The notes beneath the pieces were generated by a model. That model was not told the origin of the DNA and made no database searches. It was given only the letters and a program-made list of their open reading frames with translations. The position numbers and the translations under genes were made by a program. A DNA stretch of 64,000 bases from Gloeopeniophorella convolvens (Eukaryota; Basidiomycota; Agaricomycetes; Russulales), in contig WTXD01000018.1 in assembly GCA_022496205.1 (NCBI GenBank), positions 248,001 to 312,000 on the forward strand, written 5' to 3'. Within the stretch, counting starts at the first letter, position 1. The number at the start of each line of letters is the position of its first letter. Shown one piece after another: positions 37,374 through 48,352 of this stretch.

Positions 37374-39209
37374 CTAAGCTAGGAGGTAAATGTTCATCCA
37401 CCTCTGCACTCTGTCACCTTCAATCTTCTGCTCCGAATCGATGAACATCCGGCGACGTCACTGACGAATATGGGAGTACACTCACCTTGTCGAACACGTG
37501 GACGAGCCTCTCATCGTCTACCGCTATACCCACAGTGCTTCGATGGTCTTCGGGAGGGATCGGTAGCCTTGTCTCCACATACGGTAAAGACGAAACGATG
37601 TCCTCCTTCATGCAACCCTCTCGAGGCATCACCACGACTGGCTCCCATACGACTTTGATGGTGCACCCATTCTTTTGGACGCGCGGCGCTCTACCGAGGT
37701 GTTTTGCGGCATGCAATACACGAGAAGGATTGAAGTCGCGGAACCCGATGCCCTGTTCGTCCGCGAAGAACCAGCGCTGCCCGACGGCCTTCCCATAGGT
37801 TATCGAGTCCGTGCGCACAATGTGCACGCGCTGTGGGCCCCATTCCTGCCACGGAATATGGTCATACGTGTCAGGTTCCAATGGCAGATATTGCTTAACA
37901 AGAGCCGATAGGTTCTTGCAGGGTATAACGAATGTGAGGCGATGGGGCGCCTTTGAGTATGTGGTATCGAATGTGATCAATCTGTTCTCCGGTAGAGTGT
38001 GGAAAGGGATACGTCCAGGTGCATGCGCTTGACCCAGGGCGACCTCCCAGTCAGGGAGCATCCACGAAGATGCTTCCATCGCGGAAGTCATGGATTCGAC
38101 ACGATCATCAACGGCAATGGCGGGCAAGAGGAACGATTGAACGTCGGGAACGTCGGGTGCGAGGTTTCCCAGCTGACGACATGCGCCGATTTCGATCGCA
38201 CCCCAGCTCACTATGAACAACAACATCATGTCCCCTTCAAGCGGTTCAAAACACGGTGAATTGTTGTTCTCTTGGCAATGCATTCCCTATTGTTCACTGA
38301 TGAGGCCGCCCATAGAAATCGAATGAATTGTGCAGTACTTGCCTCTGATACAAGGCCCCCCTTCCAAGCTACCGCATGCGACTGCGTCGCTGGATCCGGA
38401 TCTGATACGATATTCACCAGTATACAGTCGCGGACTACTGCCGTTGCCACCCCCACATACTCGCCATGAATAGCGTCAGCAGGGATGTTGAATGTGTGGA
38501 TTGGAGCGGATGCGTGAGGTTCCCCTCGAGAGATGCTGAACAGCTTCATCTCGACCTCACTCCCGCTGATGATCTCGTCGTCTCGCACACCTAGAAGGCT
38601 AAGAGAACTTAGACGGAAACTAGGGGTGAACTTGGAAAGTGCTCACTGGGTCAAAACTAGGAGATCCGAGTCGAATGAAAATTCATATCCCTGGAAGAAG
38701 AACTCGTCCCAATACTTTTCATCGTCATGAAAAGCTGGAATGGTGACCAACGACCACGAGTTGCTCAGGGATGAAGGTGGCACGCGGAGGTCGAGCACTG
38801 CATATTTGAATGGACTGTACGATATCACTGAGACAAGTCGTCCCCTCTGAATGAAGTACTTGGGTGTTTCAGGTCCTCTGCCCAGCTCTGGTGGCTCCGA
38901 GTCATCAGCCCACGGTTGAGGCATCGAGTAGGCTGGTTGTCGCAGGTCAGGGAGAAGCCACGGCATCTCCCAACGCAAGAGGGCGCACGCGCGCTCATAA
39001 GTGGACATCCCAGAAAGAAGAGGATCGACGACTCCAGCGCGCCTTGCACGCAGCACATACTGCAATATGACGGAGCTGCAGACTACATGGAACAGCTTCC
39101 GGCAGGTGAGCTGGCATGCGAGTACGTCTCGGGGCGTTTCGTGGAGTAGGAGAATGATGTGAGCGAGGAGTTCGACGGGGAGCGACAGCAGGCGACTGGG
39201 GGCGACCAT
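37374..39209 (-). CDS. F-box-type protein, paralogue 7
   Basis: It starts at 39209 (MVAPSRLLSLPVELLAHIIL) and stops at 37374-37376 after the family tail KIEGDRVQRWMNIYLLA. Exon 1 ends SDLLVLTQ. Exon 2 contains MKLFSISRGEPHASAPIHTF and ends GLVSE at a GC donor (intron 38342-38287, GCAAGT to AATAG). Exon 3 opens GMHCQENNNSPCFEPLEGDM and carries WQEWGPQRVHIVRTD, FADEQGIGFRDFNPSRV, GCTIKVVWEPVVV and VDDERLVHVFDK. It is the nearest relative of paralogue 8. It stands divergent to a truncated Nudix copy exactly as paralogue 8 stands to the complete Nudix gene. Confidence 0.83.
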
Positions 39210-39256
39210 AAGTTATAATGGCGGGATAGAGGCGGGATGAAAAGATCCCTTAGCCC

Positions 39257-39265
39257 TTTATAAAA
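39257..39265 (-). promoter_or_regulatory. TATA box of F-box gene 7
   Basis: TTTATAAAA lies 48 bp upstream of the start codon at 39209, matching the arrangement at paralogues 6 and 8. Confidence 0.55.
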
Positions 39266-39503
39266 CCCCACCAGGCAGAGGTGATCGGAGAATCATGGTG
39301 GCGAGGAGCTTGGCCCCTTGAGCGAAGAACAAAGGACAACTCGTTGACTCGAACTCGTCCACAATTGAATATTGAAGTTCGAACCGATGGCAACAACTTT
39401 CACGGCCCGGAAGCCGCTGCAACAGTGACGTGATTACATAAATTCATATATGTAGCCGTCCCTCGTCGACCGTCTCTGTGTCGCGTAGTAGAAACCCGCA
39501 ACG

Positions 39504-40112
39504 ATGGCTGAGCGAAGCCAGCCGAGTCCCTCATCGGCGTCGTCGACGTCTGCGACAATTTCTGCCCGTACTGCTCTGCAGAGCCGCTCGTGCCTTGCTC
39601 GCGCCTGCTTAAACCCGCCCCGCGCTCGGCCTCCTCCGGCCCTCCGCCATCGCCGCCCTGCGCGCCGATAACACCTGGCGCGGCGCGCACGACCTCCCAG
39701 ACGCATGGGACATCCCTGCCGCCGCCGAGCCACCGCTCTACGTCGCGTTTGCCCTACCACTCGCTCACGACTCGCCCGCGGCGCGCTCGTGGGGACGCTC
39801 GGGCGCTGGCGCGCGGAGGCGGATGCCGCTGCGAGTGCGTTTGCGGGTGTCATCGGCGGCGCACGCTGGCGCGCCGGATGGTATGACGTGTACCGCACGC
39901 CGGGCGGCGCGCTGCGCAGCGACGCGGTCGCGCTCGGGGCGCATGTGGACGCGCCGGACGGGTACCTGTTCTCAGTGGAGCGCGCTGCTCGGCGTCGTCA
40001 CGTACGGCGTGTATATGACCATCTTCGAGGAGCACCTCTGGTGCGGCATCCGGCTCTGGGTTCCGCCCGGCGCGGTGACGAAGCCTATATGCGTGCTCTG
40101 TACGCCGAGTCG
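39504..40112 (+). pseudogene. Truncated, frameshifted copy of the Nudix hydrolase gene
   Basis: The DNA aligns with the complete Nudix gene at 42378 from its start codon for about 600 bp. It shares the segments encoding LIGVVDVCDN, the WDIP region, RTPGGALRSDA, GYLFSVERA and GVVTYGVYMTIFEEH. One C is missing after the seventh codon (CAGCCGAGTCC against CAGCCCGAGTCC), so the start codon is at once out of frame. Other small indels scatter the remaining reading frame. The copy stops at about 40112, which corresponds to a point inside the first intron of the complete gene. It is fused there to the 3' flank of an F-box gene. The Nudix box itself is absent, so it cannot encode an active enzyme. Confidence 0.82.
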
Positions 40113-40262
40113 ACATGCATAATATTTAACAGCAACTGTGTGCAAGATGAGGCATCCTCAGCCCTATAGTTATGTCTATTGTGGCACGACAGCATCCTCG
40201 ACCACGTCTACCTACGTGGCATTCATCACCGTCGTGCGAACCGCACCCACATGGATCACAGA

Positions 40263-42095
40263 TTAAGCCAGGAGGTAAATGTTCATCCACCTCTGCACTC
40301 TGCCGCCCTCAATCTTCTGCTCCGAATCGATGAACATCCGGCGACGTCACTGACGAATATGGGAGTGCACTCACCTTGTCGAACACGTGGACGAGCCTCT
40401 CATCGTCTACCGCTATACCCACAGTGCTTCGATGGTCTTCGGGAGGGATTGGCAGCCTTGTCTCCACATACGGTAAAGACGAAACGACGTCTTCCTTCAA
40501 GGCACCCCCTTGAGGCATCACCACGACCGGCCCCCATACGACTTTGATGGTGCACCCATTCTTTTGGACGCGCGGCGCTCGACCGAAATGCGTCGCGGCA
40601 TGCGATACACGAGAAGGATTGAAGTCGCGGAACCCGATGCCCTGTTCGTCCGCGAAGAACCAGCGCTGCCCGACGGCCTTCCCATAGGTTATCGAGTCCG
40701 TGCGCACAATGTGCACGCGCTGTGGGCCCCATTCCTGCCACGGAATATGGTCATACGCGTCATCGGGTTCCAATGGCAGATAGCGCTTAACGAGAGCCGA
40801 TAGGTTCTTGCAGGGTATTACGAATGTGAGGCGATGAAGCTCCCCGTATGTGGTATCGAATGTGATCAATCTGTTCTCCGGTAGAGCGTGAAAAGGGAGG
40901 CGTCCGGGTGCATGCGCTGGATCCGCGGCAAATTCTTCCCAATCAGGGAGCGTCCAGGTCCACGCTTCCATCGCGGAAGTCATGAAATCGATGTGAGCAT
41001 TGACGGTGGGCAAGAGGAACGATTGGACGTCGGGAACGTCGGGTTCAAGGTTGCCCAACTGACGAATTGCACCGATTTCGATCGCATTCCAGCCCATTCT
41101 GAAGAACAACATCATGTCCCCCTCTAACGGTTCAAAACACGGCGAACTGTTGTTGTCTTCGTAAAGCATTCCCTGGTGTTCACTGATCAGGCCGCCCATA
41201 TAGATTCGATAACTTGTGTAGTACTTGCCTCTGAAACAAGGCCCCCCTGCCAAGCTACCGCATGTGACTGTGTCCCCGGACGCGGATCCGATGCGATGTT
41301 TACCAGTATGCAGTCGTGGACTACTGCCGTTGCCACTCCCACATACTCGCTGTGGATGGCTTCAGCAGGGATGTTGAATGTGTGGATTGGAGCGGATGGG
41401 TGGGGCTTTCCTTGAGAGATGCTGAATAGCTTCATCTCAACTTCACCCCCGCTGACTTCCTGGAGGTTTCGCGCGCCTAGAAGGCTAAGAAACCTTAGAC
41501 GTCAACCGGGGGTGAACTTGGGAAGTGCTCACTGGGTCAAAACTAGAAGGTCCGAGTCAAACGAAAATTCATATCCCTGGAAGAACCGCTCGTCCTGATA
41601 CTCTTGATCGTCATGAAAGGCTGGAATCGTGACCAGCGACCATGAGTTGCTCAGGGATGAAGGTGGCACGCGGAGGTCGAGCACCGCATATTCGAACGGA
41701 CTGTGCGACATCACCGAGACAAGTCGTCCCCTCTGAATGAAATACTTGGGTGTTTCAGGTCCAGTGACTAGCCATGGTGGCACCGGGACATCAGCCCACG
41801 GTTGAGGCATCAAATAGGCCGGTTGGAGCAGGTCAGGGAATAGCCACGGCATCTCCCAACGCAAGAGAGCGCGCACGCGCTCATGGGTCGACATCCCAGG
41901 AAGAAGAGGGTCGACGACTCCAGCGCACCTTGTACGTAGCACATACTGCAATATGACGGAGCCGCATACTATATCGCGCAGCTTATGGCAGGTGCTCTTG
42001 CATGCGAGTATATCTCGGGGCGTTTCGTGGAGTAGGAGAATGATGTGGGCGAGGAGTTCGACGGGGAGCGACAGCAGGCGACTGGGGGCGACCAT
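40263..42095 (-). CDS. F-box-type protein, paralogue 8
   Basis: It starts at 42095 (MVAPSRLLSLPVELLAHIIL; F-box core CKSTCHKLRDIV) and stops at 40263-40265. Exon 2 contains MKLFSISQGKPHPSAPIHTF and ends GLVSE at a GC donor (intron 41228-41173, GCAAGT to CCAG). Exon 3 opens GMLYEDNNSSPCFEPLEGDM and carries WQEWGPQRVHIVRTD, FADEQGIGFRDFNPSRV, GCTIKVVWGPVVV and VDDERLVHVFDK. The final exon ends QRWMNIYLLA, like paralogues 6 and 7. No damage was seen. It shares a short divergent promoter region (282 bp) with the complete Nudix gene, so the two could be expressed together. Confidence 0.83.
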
Positions 42096-42142
42096 GAGCT
42101 ATGACGGCGGAACAGAGGTAAAATGGATGAGTCCCTTGGCCC

Positions 42143-42150
42143 TTTATAAG
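42143..42150 (-). promoter_or_regulatory. TATA box of F-box gene 8
   Basis: CTTATAAA on the minus strand lies 48 bp upstream of the start codon at 42095, in the 282-bp region shared with the divergent Nudix gene. Confidence 0.5.
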
Positions 42151-42377
42151 ACCCCACTAGGCAGAGGCGGTCGGAGTGTCATGGTGGCGAAGGGCTTGGC
42201 CCCTTGAGCGATGAACAAAGGACTTAAACTCATTGACTCCGAGTCGTCCACATCCACAATTGAGATGGCAGCAACTTTCGCGGCCCGGTCGCCGCGAGAG
42301 ATGCGTGATCACATACAACCACATATGTGGCCGTCCCTCGTCGACCGTCTCTCGCCGGACAGAACTGGGTCTCCTCA

Positions 42378-43608
42378 ATGATGGCAAAGCAAAGTCAGCC
42401 CGAGTCCCTCATCGGCGTCGTCGACGTCTGCGACAACTTTCGCCCCCACCGCTCCACCGAGCCGCTCGTGCCCTTCCTACTCGCGCCCGCAACTCGCCCC
42501 GCGCTCGGCCTCCTCCGGCCTTCCGTCGTCGTCGCCCTGCGCGCCGACAACGCCTGGCGCGCCGCGCACGGCCTCCCAGACGCATGGGACATCCCTGCCG
42601 CCAACGACCCACCGCCCCACGTCGCATTCGCCCCGCCACTCGCACACGGCCCTCCCGCAGCGCGCACGCGCGCGCTCGCGGAGATGCTCGGGCGCTGGCG
42701 CGCGGAGGCGAATGCCGACCCCGCTGCGAGCGCGTTCGCGGGCGTCATTGGCGGCACGCGCTGGCGAGGCGAGTGGTACGATGTGCACCGCACGCCGGGC
42801 GGCGCGTTGCGCAGCGATGCGCGCGACCCGCTCGCGATCGGGGCAGATGCGCCGGAGGGATATCTATTCTCCGTGGAGCGCGCGGCGGCGGCGCTGTTCG
42901 GCGTCGTCACGTACGGCGTGCACATGACCATCTTCGAGGAGCATCCCGGGGGTAGCGTCCGACTCTGGGTCCCGCGCCGCGCGGCGACAAAACCTACGTG
43001 CGTACCCTTCGCGCCGAGTCTGGCCGTATGCGCTCACGCGTGCGAAGCTTCCCAGGCATGCTCGACAACTCGGTCGCGGGCGGGATCCCGGGTGGCACGA
43101 CCGTGCTCGATACCATTGTTAAGGAGGCTGCAGAGGAGGCCAGTCTCGCGCCGGAGCTCGTGCGTGCACGCGCGCAGCCGGTCGGCGCGGTGAGCTACTT
43201 CTACCGCACCGCGGCGGGGTGGCTGCAGCCCGAGGTCGAGTATGTGTATGACATGCGCCTTGCGCCGGGGGAGGCGGAGCTCGCGCCGATGGACGGCGAA
43301 GTCGAGTCGTTCAAGGTCTGTAGCTCCTGATCCTACCGCATTTCCTGTCGTGGGAGGCGTTCATGTGTTATTGCAGCTCATGCCGCTCGACGAAGTGGTC
43401 GCGGCTGTGCGCGCGGGGGAGTTCAAGCCAAACTGTGCTCTTGGTGCGCCGCCTCTCGACTCGTCGCCGCCTGAGTGTGGGGTGCTGATGATCTACAGTT
43501 ATCATTGACTTTATGGTGAGGCACGGGTATCTGACGCCAGAAAACGAGCCTCGCTATCTCGAGATCACCCAGAGGCTTCACGGGCAATTCGATATAGAGC
43601 ACTGGTGA
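42378..43608 (+). CDS. Nudix hydrolase with DUF4743-type N-terminus
   Basis: The family (yeast YJR142W and plant NUDT20/24 relatives) hydrolyses modified thiamine diphosphates; the substrate here is not proven. Two adjacent ATGs (42378, 42381) start the DUF4743-like region: ESLIGVVDVCDNFRPH, AFAGVIGGTRWRGEWYDVHR and GVVTYGVHMTIFEEHPGG. An intron of 50 nt (42998-43047) joins PRRAATKPT to FPGMLDNSVAGGIPGG. The Nudix box follows, with KEAAEEASL carrying the metal-binding Glu residues. The upstream Glu of the consensus is Asp here (TTVLD). After two further introns the protein ends VRHGYLTPENEPRYLEIT to FDIEHW, with the stop at 43606-43608. The gene is complete. Its left neighbour is a divergent F-box gene, and a broken copy of the pair lies just upstream. 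Confidence 0.85.
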
Positions 43609-44142
43609 CGAGAGGTTCTGCCCTGGTATTACTCAGATGTGTATCGGTAGAAATTGGATAGCTAGATTGTTACGATGATTTGAGGATCTAGACGAGCCGT
43701 TTGCAGCGTCGCAAACCAATTTCGGGATCGAAGGCTGTATAATAACGTGAAACTGCTTCGATGAAGACTTGGCAAGCTGTCATAAATTGCATCAACCCAC
43801 ACGCGATATAAACCCGGACGAGGGCACGGATTCGGCTTTTCTGTGGAGTGCTCGCAGCAACAGTACGAGGTCGTAAATACGCTCTGGAGGCATAGTAGCA
43901 GTGCGTAGTCTCACCCCATGCCCCAACCCATGACGGCGACTGCATCCGAGCTCCGGGAGAGCCCGGTTCAGCCGTCCGGATCCCGGCTCTGGCAAATATT
44001 CGGCCCAACCACCGAGTAGTCGAGCGCAGCCCCGGCCTCTAGTTTACCATTGAAGTCACCATCTCCCTTTCCTTCCTCTTTGCACCTCTTTCTTTTCCGC
44101 ACTCTATAGACAATATCCACGCAACGCGCACAAGACACCACC
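43609..44142. other. Promoter region of the first carrier, start of the tandem array
   Basis: From about 43800 this sequence is repeated before carrier copy 4 (56925-57240). Both contain TTCTGTGGAGTGCTC, AGGTCGTAAATA and a TCCTCTTTGC block near the start. It marks the left edge of the repeated unit. No separate gene was seen. Confidence 0.55.
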
Positions 44143-45835
44143 ATGTCCTCACCGACTACTAAGAAGCGTACGTTGCGTGGATGCCGACTGCCAGTCGTGT
44201 GCTGTGCGCTGACATTGATTGCTCGTCTATAGCCTTACCGTTCTATGTGACCTTCACTGCGGGCGCTATCGCCGGGGTCTCCGAAATCCTCACATTCTAC
44301 CCTCTTGGTGCGCAGCAGCTTTGCATCCGTCGCTGCGTTGCTCACCGATGCATGGTCGTGTGCGCGCTGCAGATGTTGTCAGTACCTTTCCTCGGTGCGG
44401 ATCTTGGCGCAGCGCCAGCGCGATCCAGACGCCGTGGTGAACACCCTCTTCCTTCTGCAGGTCAAAACCCGCATGCAGCTCGAGCGCGGGAAGTCCGTGG
44501 GCCTCCTTGGCTCGTTCCGCTCTATCATCCGCGAGGAAGGGTGCGTGGCTTGGATTCTGCCGTGCCTCTGTGGACACTGAAGTGCTCCCCCTGCAGCTTT
44601 GGGCGGCTGTACCGCGGTGCGTAGCGGGCTCACAGACCTGCCGCGCACGACTGACGCACCCGCTGCGCACAGGCCTGGTGCCTCCGCTGCTCCTCGAGGC
44701 ACCGAAGCGTGCCACAAAATTGTGCGTGGCTTCTCCGCCTTATCTCCCGCGTGGTGCTCATCGTCGCCCCACTCAGCGCTGCCAACGATTTCTGGGGCAA
44801 GACATTCAAGAAGTTCTCCGGGGAGGCGCAGATGACGCAGAAGCTCTCTATCCTGACGGGCTGTAGCGCCGGGGCGACGGAGAGCTTCGTCGTCGTGCCC
44901 TTCGAACTCGTCAAGATCAAGCAAGCCTGCTCCCGCTCTCTATCCCCGCACCCCAGTCGCTAACCCACTTTCCCGGCAGGCTGCAGGACAAGTCGAGTAC
45001 GTACGGCGGCCCGCTCGACGTCGTACGGCAGATCGTGCGCAAGGACGGCCTCCTGGGCCTGTATTCTGGCATGGAGGCCACGTTCTGGCGGTGCGTGATG
45101 CTGCGGTGCGGTGCAGCGCATGCTAACGCCGCCCGGCACCACGCAGGCACTTGTGGTGGAACGGTGGCTACTTTGGTACGATCTTCCAGGTTAAGGCCAT
45201 GCTCCCAAAAGCCGAGGTCCGTCGCATCATTTGCCCCGCGCGCGCCCTGGAACAGCGAGCTAAGCCCGCTCCCAGACACCCCAGAAAGAGCTGCTGAACA
45301 ACTTCATCTCTGGATCTGCCGGAGGCTTCGTCGGGACGCTCGTGAACACTCCGTGAGTCGCCGATTTCGATCGGGTCGCGGTCACGTGATGATGCTCATT
45401 CGCGCGCGCCCCCGCCCGCAGATTCGATGTAAGCCTACTCACTCCGGCGCGTGCGTACCAAGCAGCGCCTGACGCTCATACGTATCGTGTAGGTCGTAAA
45501 GTCCCGCATCCAGGGCGCGGAGAAGATCCCGGGCATCGTCCCGAAGTACAACTGGACTTACCCTGGGTGCGTTCTCCTCAGTGACCCGCGCCGCTCCTCC
45601 GCGCTCACACGCAGCGCGCCCAGCATCGTCACCATCTTCCGCGAAGAGGGCCCGGCTGCGCTGTACAAGGGCTTCGTGCCGAAGGTGCTCCGACTCGCGC
45701 CTGGCGGCGGTGTATTGTTGCTCGTTGTGGAGTTCACGCTAGGCGTATTCAGGAAAGGTGTGTCTGCCGTACCTCAGGGCCCTACTGTTTCTCTGACAAC
45801 GCCGCGCCGCAGCACTCGGCCCGCCGTATATATGA
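44143..45835 (+). CDS. Mitochondrial 2-oxodicarboxylate-type carrier, intact copy 1
   Basis: Such carriers exchange 2-oxoadipate and 2-oxoglutarate across the inner mitochondrial membrane. Three carrier repeats are readable. The first has LPFYVTFTAGAIAGVSEIL and PLDVVKTRMQLERG. The second has LSILTGCSAGATESFVVVPF, FELVKIKLQDKSSTYGG, DGLLGLYSGMEATFW and LWWNGGYFGTIFQVK. The third has LLNNFISGSAGGFVGTLVNT, PFDVVKSRIQGAEKIPG, ALYKGFVPKVLRLAPGGG and a terminal RKALGPPYI. About twelve exons are needed. They include a 5-nt microexon (44373-44377, ATGTT) that completes PLDVVK and a 7-nt microexon (45422-45428, ATTCGAT) that completes PFDVVK. The intron at 44921-44979 has a GC donor. All junctions keep frame and the stop is at 45833-45835. 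Substrate is inferred from similarity only. Confidence 0.88.
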
Positions 45836-45988
45836 GACAACGTAATACATTGCTCCTTTCTTCATCTCCTTCCTGTCTATTGATACGCGGCATGCACACA
45901 ACTCGGTCTCACTTAACGGCCTACGCGCCGTGGCATGCGACCTCCAAGCGGCCGCCCTCACCGAGTGATGATAGCTCGTGACTGCTTC

Positions 45989-47552
45989 CTATCGGTGTGG
46001 TAAATTTATCGTCGATGGTCTGTCGACGATGGCCGGTTGTACCTGCTTGGCAAGCGTCATATCAATGTCATTCGGACTTTCAATCTGCTCGCGAAGCATC
46101 TCTCTGCTGAGCAGAGATTCCATGATGGCCTAACCGCAATGAGCGTCGCACCGACGAGCGAAAGTAACGGACAGCGCCCACCATGGTGTCCAGCAAGCCG
46201 ATATTTATCCCGAATATGCTGAAGACGGCCGTGGCCCGGGACCATTGCCAAGTCGCGAGGTACGCAATGCTAAAGATGGACACGAAGAGCCCGGTCTGTA
46301 TCGCCTGGCGGATCAGGTACGTGATCACCGTGTCCGATCTCAGGAATCCGCTACGCGACTTGTGGAGCGCGCGCATCAGGAGGCCTGTCCAACCGGCGGA
46401 GGAGCCCATTCGATGACGCAGTTCGCAACTGGCCGCAAAAACGCTGCGCTTACCGTTGATGAGGACGGCGCTCAGCACTTGTGAGATGTACCCAAGCGTG
46501 ACCAGTATATTGAATAGTTTCAGCCCATACTGTCCCCAAGGGTGCCTGGTGCGGGGTCGGACGGCATCAGCGAGGATGCGTCATCAAATACCAAACGACA
46601 TGAAAGCATACACCGCTGTTGTCCAGACCAAGATGCTGGCGACTGTCGCGCTCACCGGCGCGATGACTGTTGGGACAGCTGTGCAGATCATCTGGATCTT
46701 GCTCCCTGTCAGACGGTACAGACTTCCGGGGCGGAGTCAGCCTGCTGCAAGACGGTGTGTCGAGCACAGCGAGTCGCCTCCTTGCTCACCGGTTGATCAT
46801 GTAGACGTTCGTGAGAGATGTGATCACAGACCTCACTACTGGCGAGGACGAGAACGGCCAGATGAAGCCTTCAGTGCAAAGGACTGCTGAGTGCGGAAGC
46901 AGACAGGAGAAGGCCTCGCTCACTCCGTGGCATCTTGAAGGTCGCAAATTGAATAACGCTGGCGGAACATCTGTGAGATAGAGTACGGCGGCCGACCAGG
47001 CAACGTGCTCACCAATATTTCCATACAAGATAGAAGAGGCTGAGAAACACGTAGATTCAACTCCTAGAGCTTATATGCGAATTTAAACCAGTGACGAACG
47101 TCGATAAATGATATGTGTGAAGCAGGAAGAGAGCCATTAGGAAAGCTCTGACGGATGGATCAGCGGGATGCCAGACGGCAGTGGAGACCAGTTGGTGGAG
47201 CAGCACCTCAGTCTAGACGAATCCTTGTATCCTGTTCAAATGAGTGTCAGAGCCAATTATAAGGGTCAGGTAATATGGTCTTTATGGACTCACGATACTC
47301 GAGATAGCTGAGGAACTGATGCAGGACATATCCGTAGAGGCCGAAGTTCACTGCGCGAGGTGATGAAACGATGGCTGTCCAGCCTCACCAACTCGTGAAC
47401 GGTGGACGTTGGAACTCACAGATGACAGCGATCACCAGCACTCCTGTACAGCGGGGATAATCGTAAAATTGGACAGAGGGCTCAACCAACAAAAGCATAC
47501 CGAGCTTCACCGGGACATCATTCTGCTGCGAGCTGGAGTCGGAGGTTGGCAT
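45989..47552 (-). CDS. DUF6534 integral membrane protein, copy A
   Basis: DUF6534 proteins are multi-pass membrane proteins expanded in mushroom-forming fungi; their function is unknown. The start at 47552 gives MPTSDSSSQQNDVPVKLG. An intron (GTATGC to TACAG) then joins to VLVIAVI, and the next exon reads NFGLYGYVLHQFLSYLEYR, the first membrane segment. Further segments include RAFLMALFLLH, LYRLTGSKIQMICTAVPTVI, ASILVWTTAVYAFMSFG, LGYISQVLSAVLING and the conserved SRSGFLRSDTVITYLIRQAI, TGLFVSIFSIAYLATWQW. The last intron joins GLLDTM to AIMESLLSREMLREQI, and the stop is near 45989. Some middle exon borders (46500-47150) are uncertain. It is convergent with carrier 1, with about 150 bp between stops. 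Confidence 0.75.
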
Positions 47553-48352
47553 GGAGTACGATTCGCGCAATAGCGGGGTAACAGGGAACACTGGCGGCCA
47601 GTGGGGAGGACAGTCGCCACCATTTCAGTGGCATTTTAAGTGTAGGACGGTGCACCAGCGCGCATCCCAAGCCCATCCCAAACTTAACGATTTGAACATC
47701 ATCATGCCATCGTCCGGCGCCCCGCGTCCCGCGTTCCCAGCGGCCCGTGTGCCAGGGAGGAATATCATGTTTCCATTTATAGTAATGCAACTGAATCAAG
47801 CTCTGGAGTCTGGACCAGCCCTCGCACATCACCGGTCGCCCGGGGTACGGGCAGCTTCGGCGGTCTTCCGGCGAGAGCGTCGCGCAACGCCAAGTGTGAA
47901 TTGTTATGTCACCATCGCCTGTACCTGGAGACGATCGGCGGTGAGGGCCTAACGATTCGTTACAGTACCAGCTGTACGTACTCCATGATACTCATCCCGT
48001 AAACTATGGTGCTAGGTGCATGTCAAGAGACTCTGCGACAGTGTCCTGATCTGCTCATCAATGAGATGCAGGCTGATGGCGCTCTAACTTGATCTACTCA
48101 GGATGAACACCCTCGCGGTGATTCGGCCCATTGGACAGCTGTCACACTTGTTTGCCACGATGCCAAGTGTTATGTCAAGGTCGCTCGATTGCTGCCTCTG
48201 ATTTCGCAGCTCAAGACGGCCTAGCAACGTTTCCAACAGAGTCTGTCCTCAAGCTGTTGTCATGACAGGGCACAAGGGAAGACTGAAGATTACATGCAAT
48301 GGTGAATGTGAGTGTAATGCCCATTTACAGAGATACTCATCGCCGTCCCACA
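47553..48352. other. Spacer between units 1 and 2
   Basis: No gene was seen. The first part holds the upstream region of DUF6534 copy A, with a TTAAAATGCC motif that recurs before copy B. The conserved spacer block lies at 47834-47889. From about 47990 the sequence is nearly identical to 53270-53640 before carrier copy 3 (GTGCTAGGTGCATGTCAAG and following). Confidence 0.6.

Noticed and set aside
42998..43047. Apparent frameshift in the complete Nudix gene
   Set aside because: A 50-nt intron (GTGCGT to CGAAG) joins KPT to FPGMLDN in frame, so the gene is intact.
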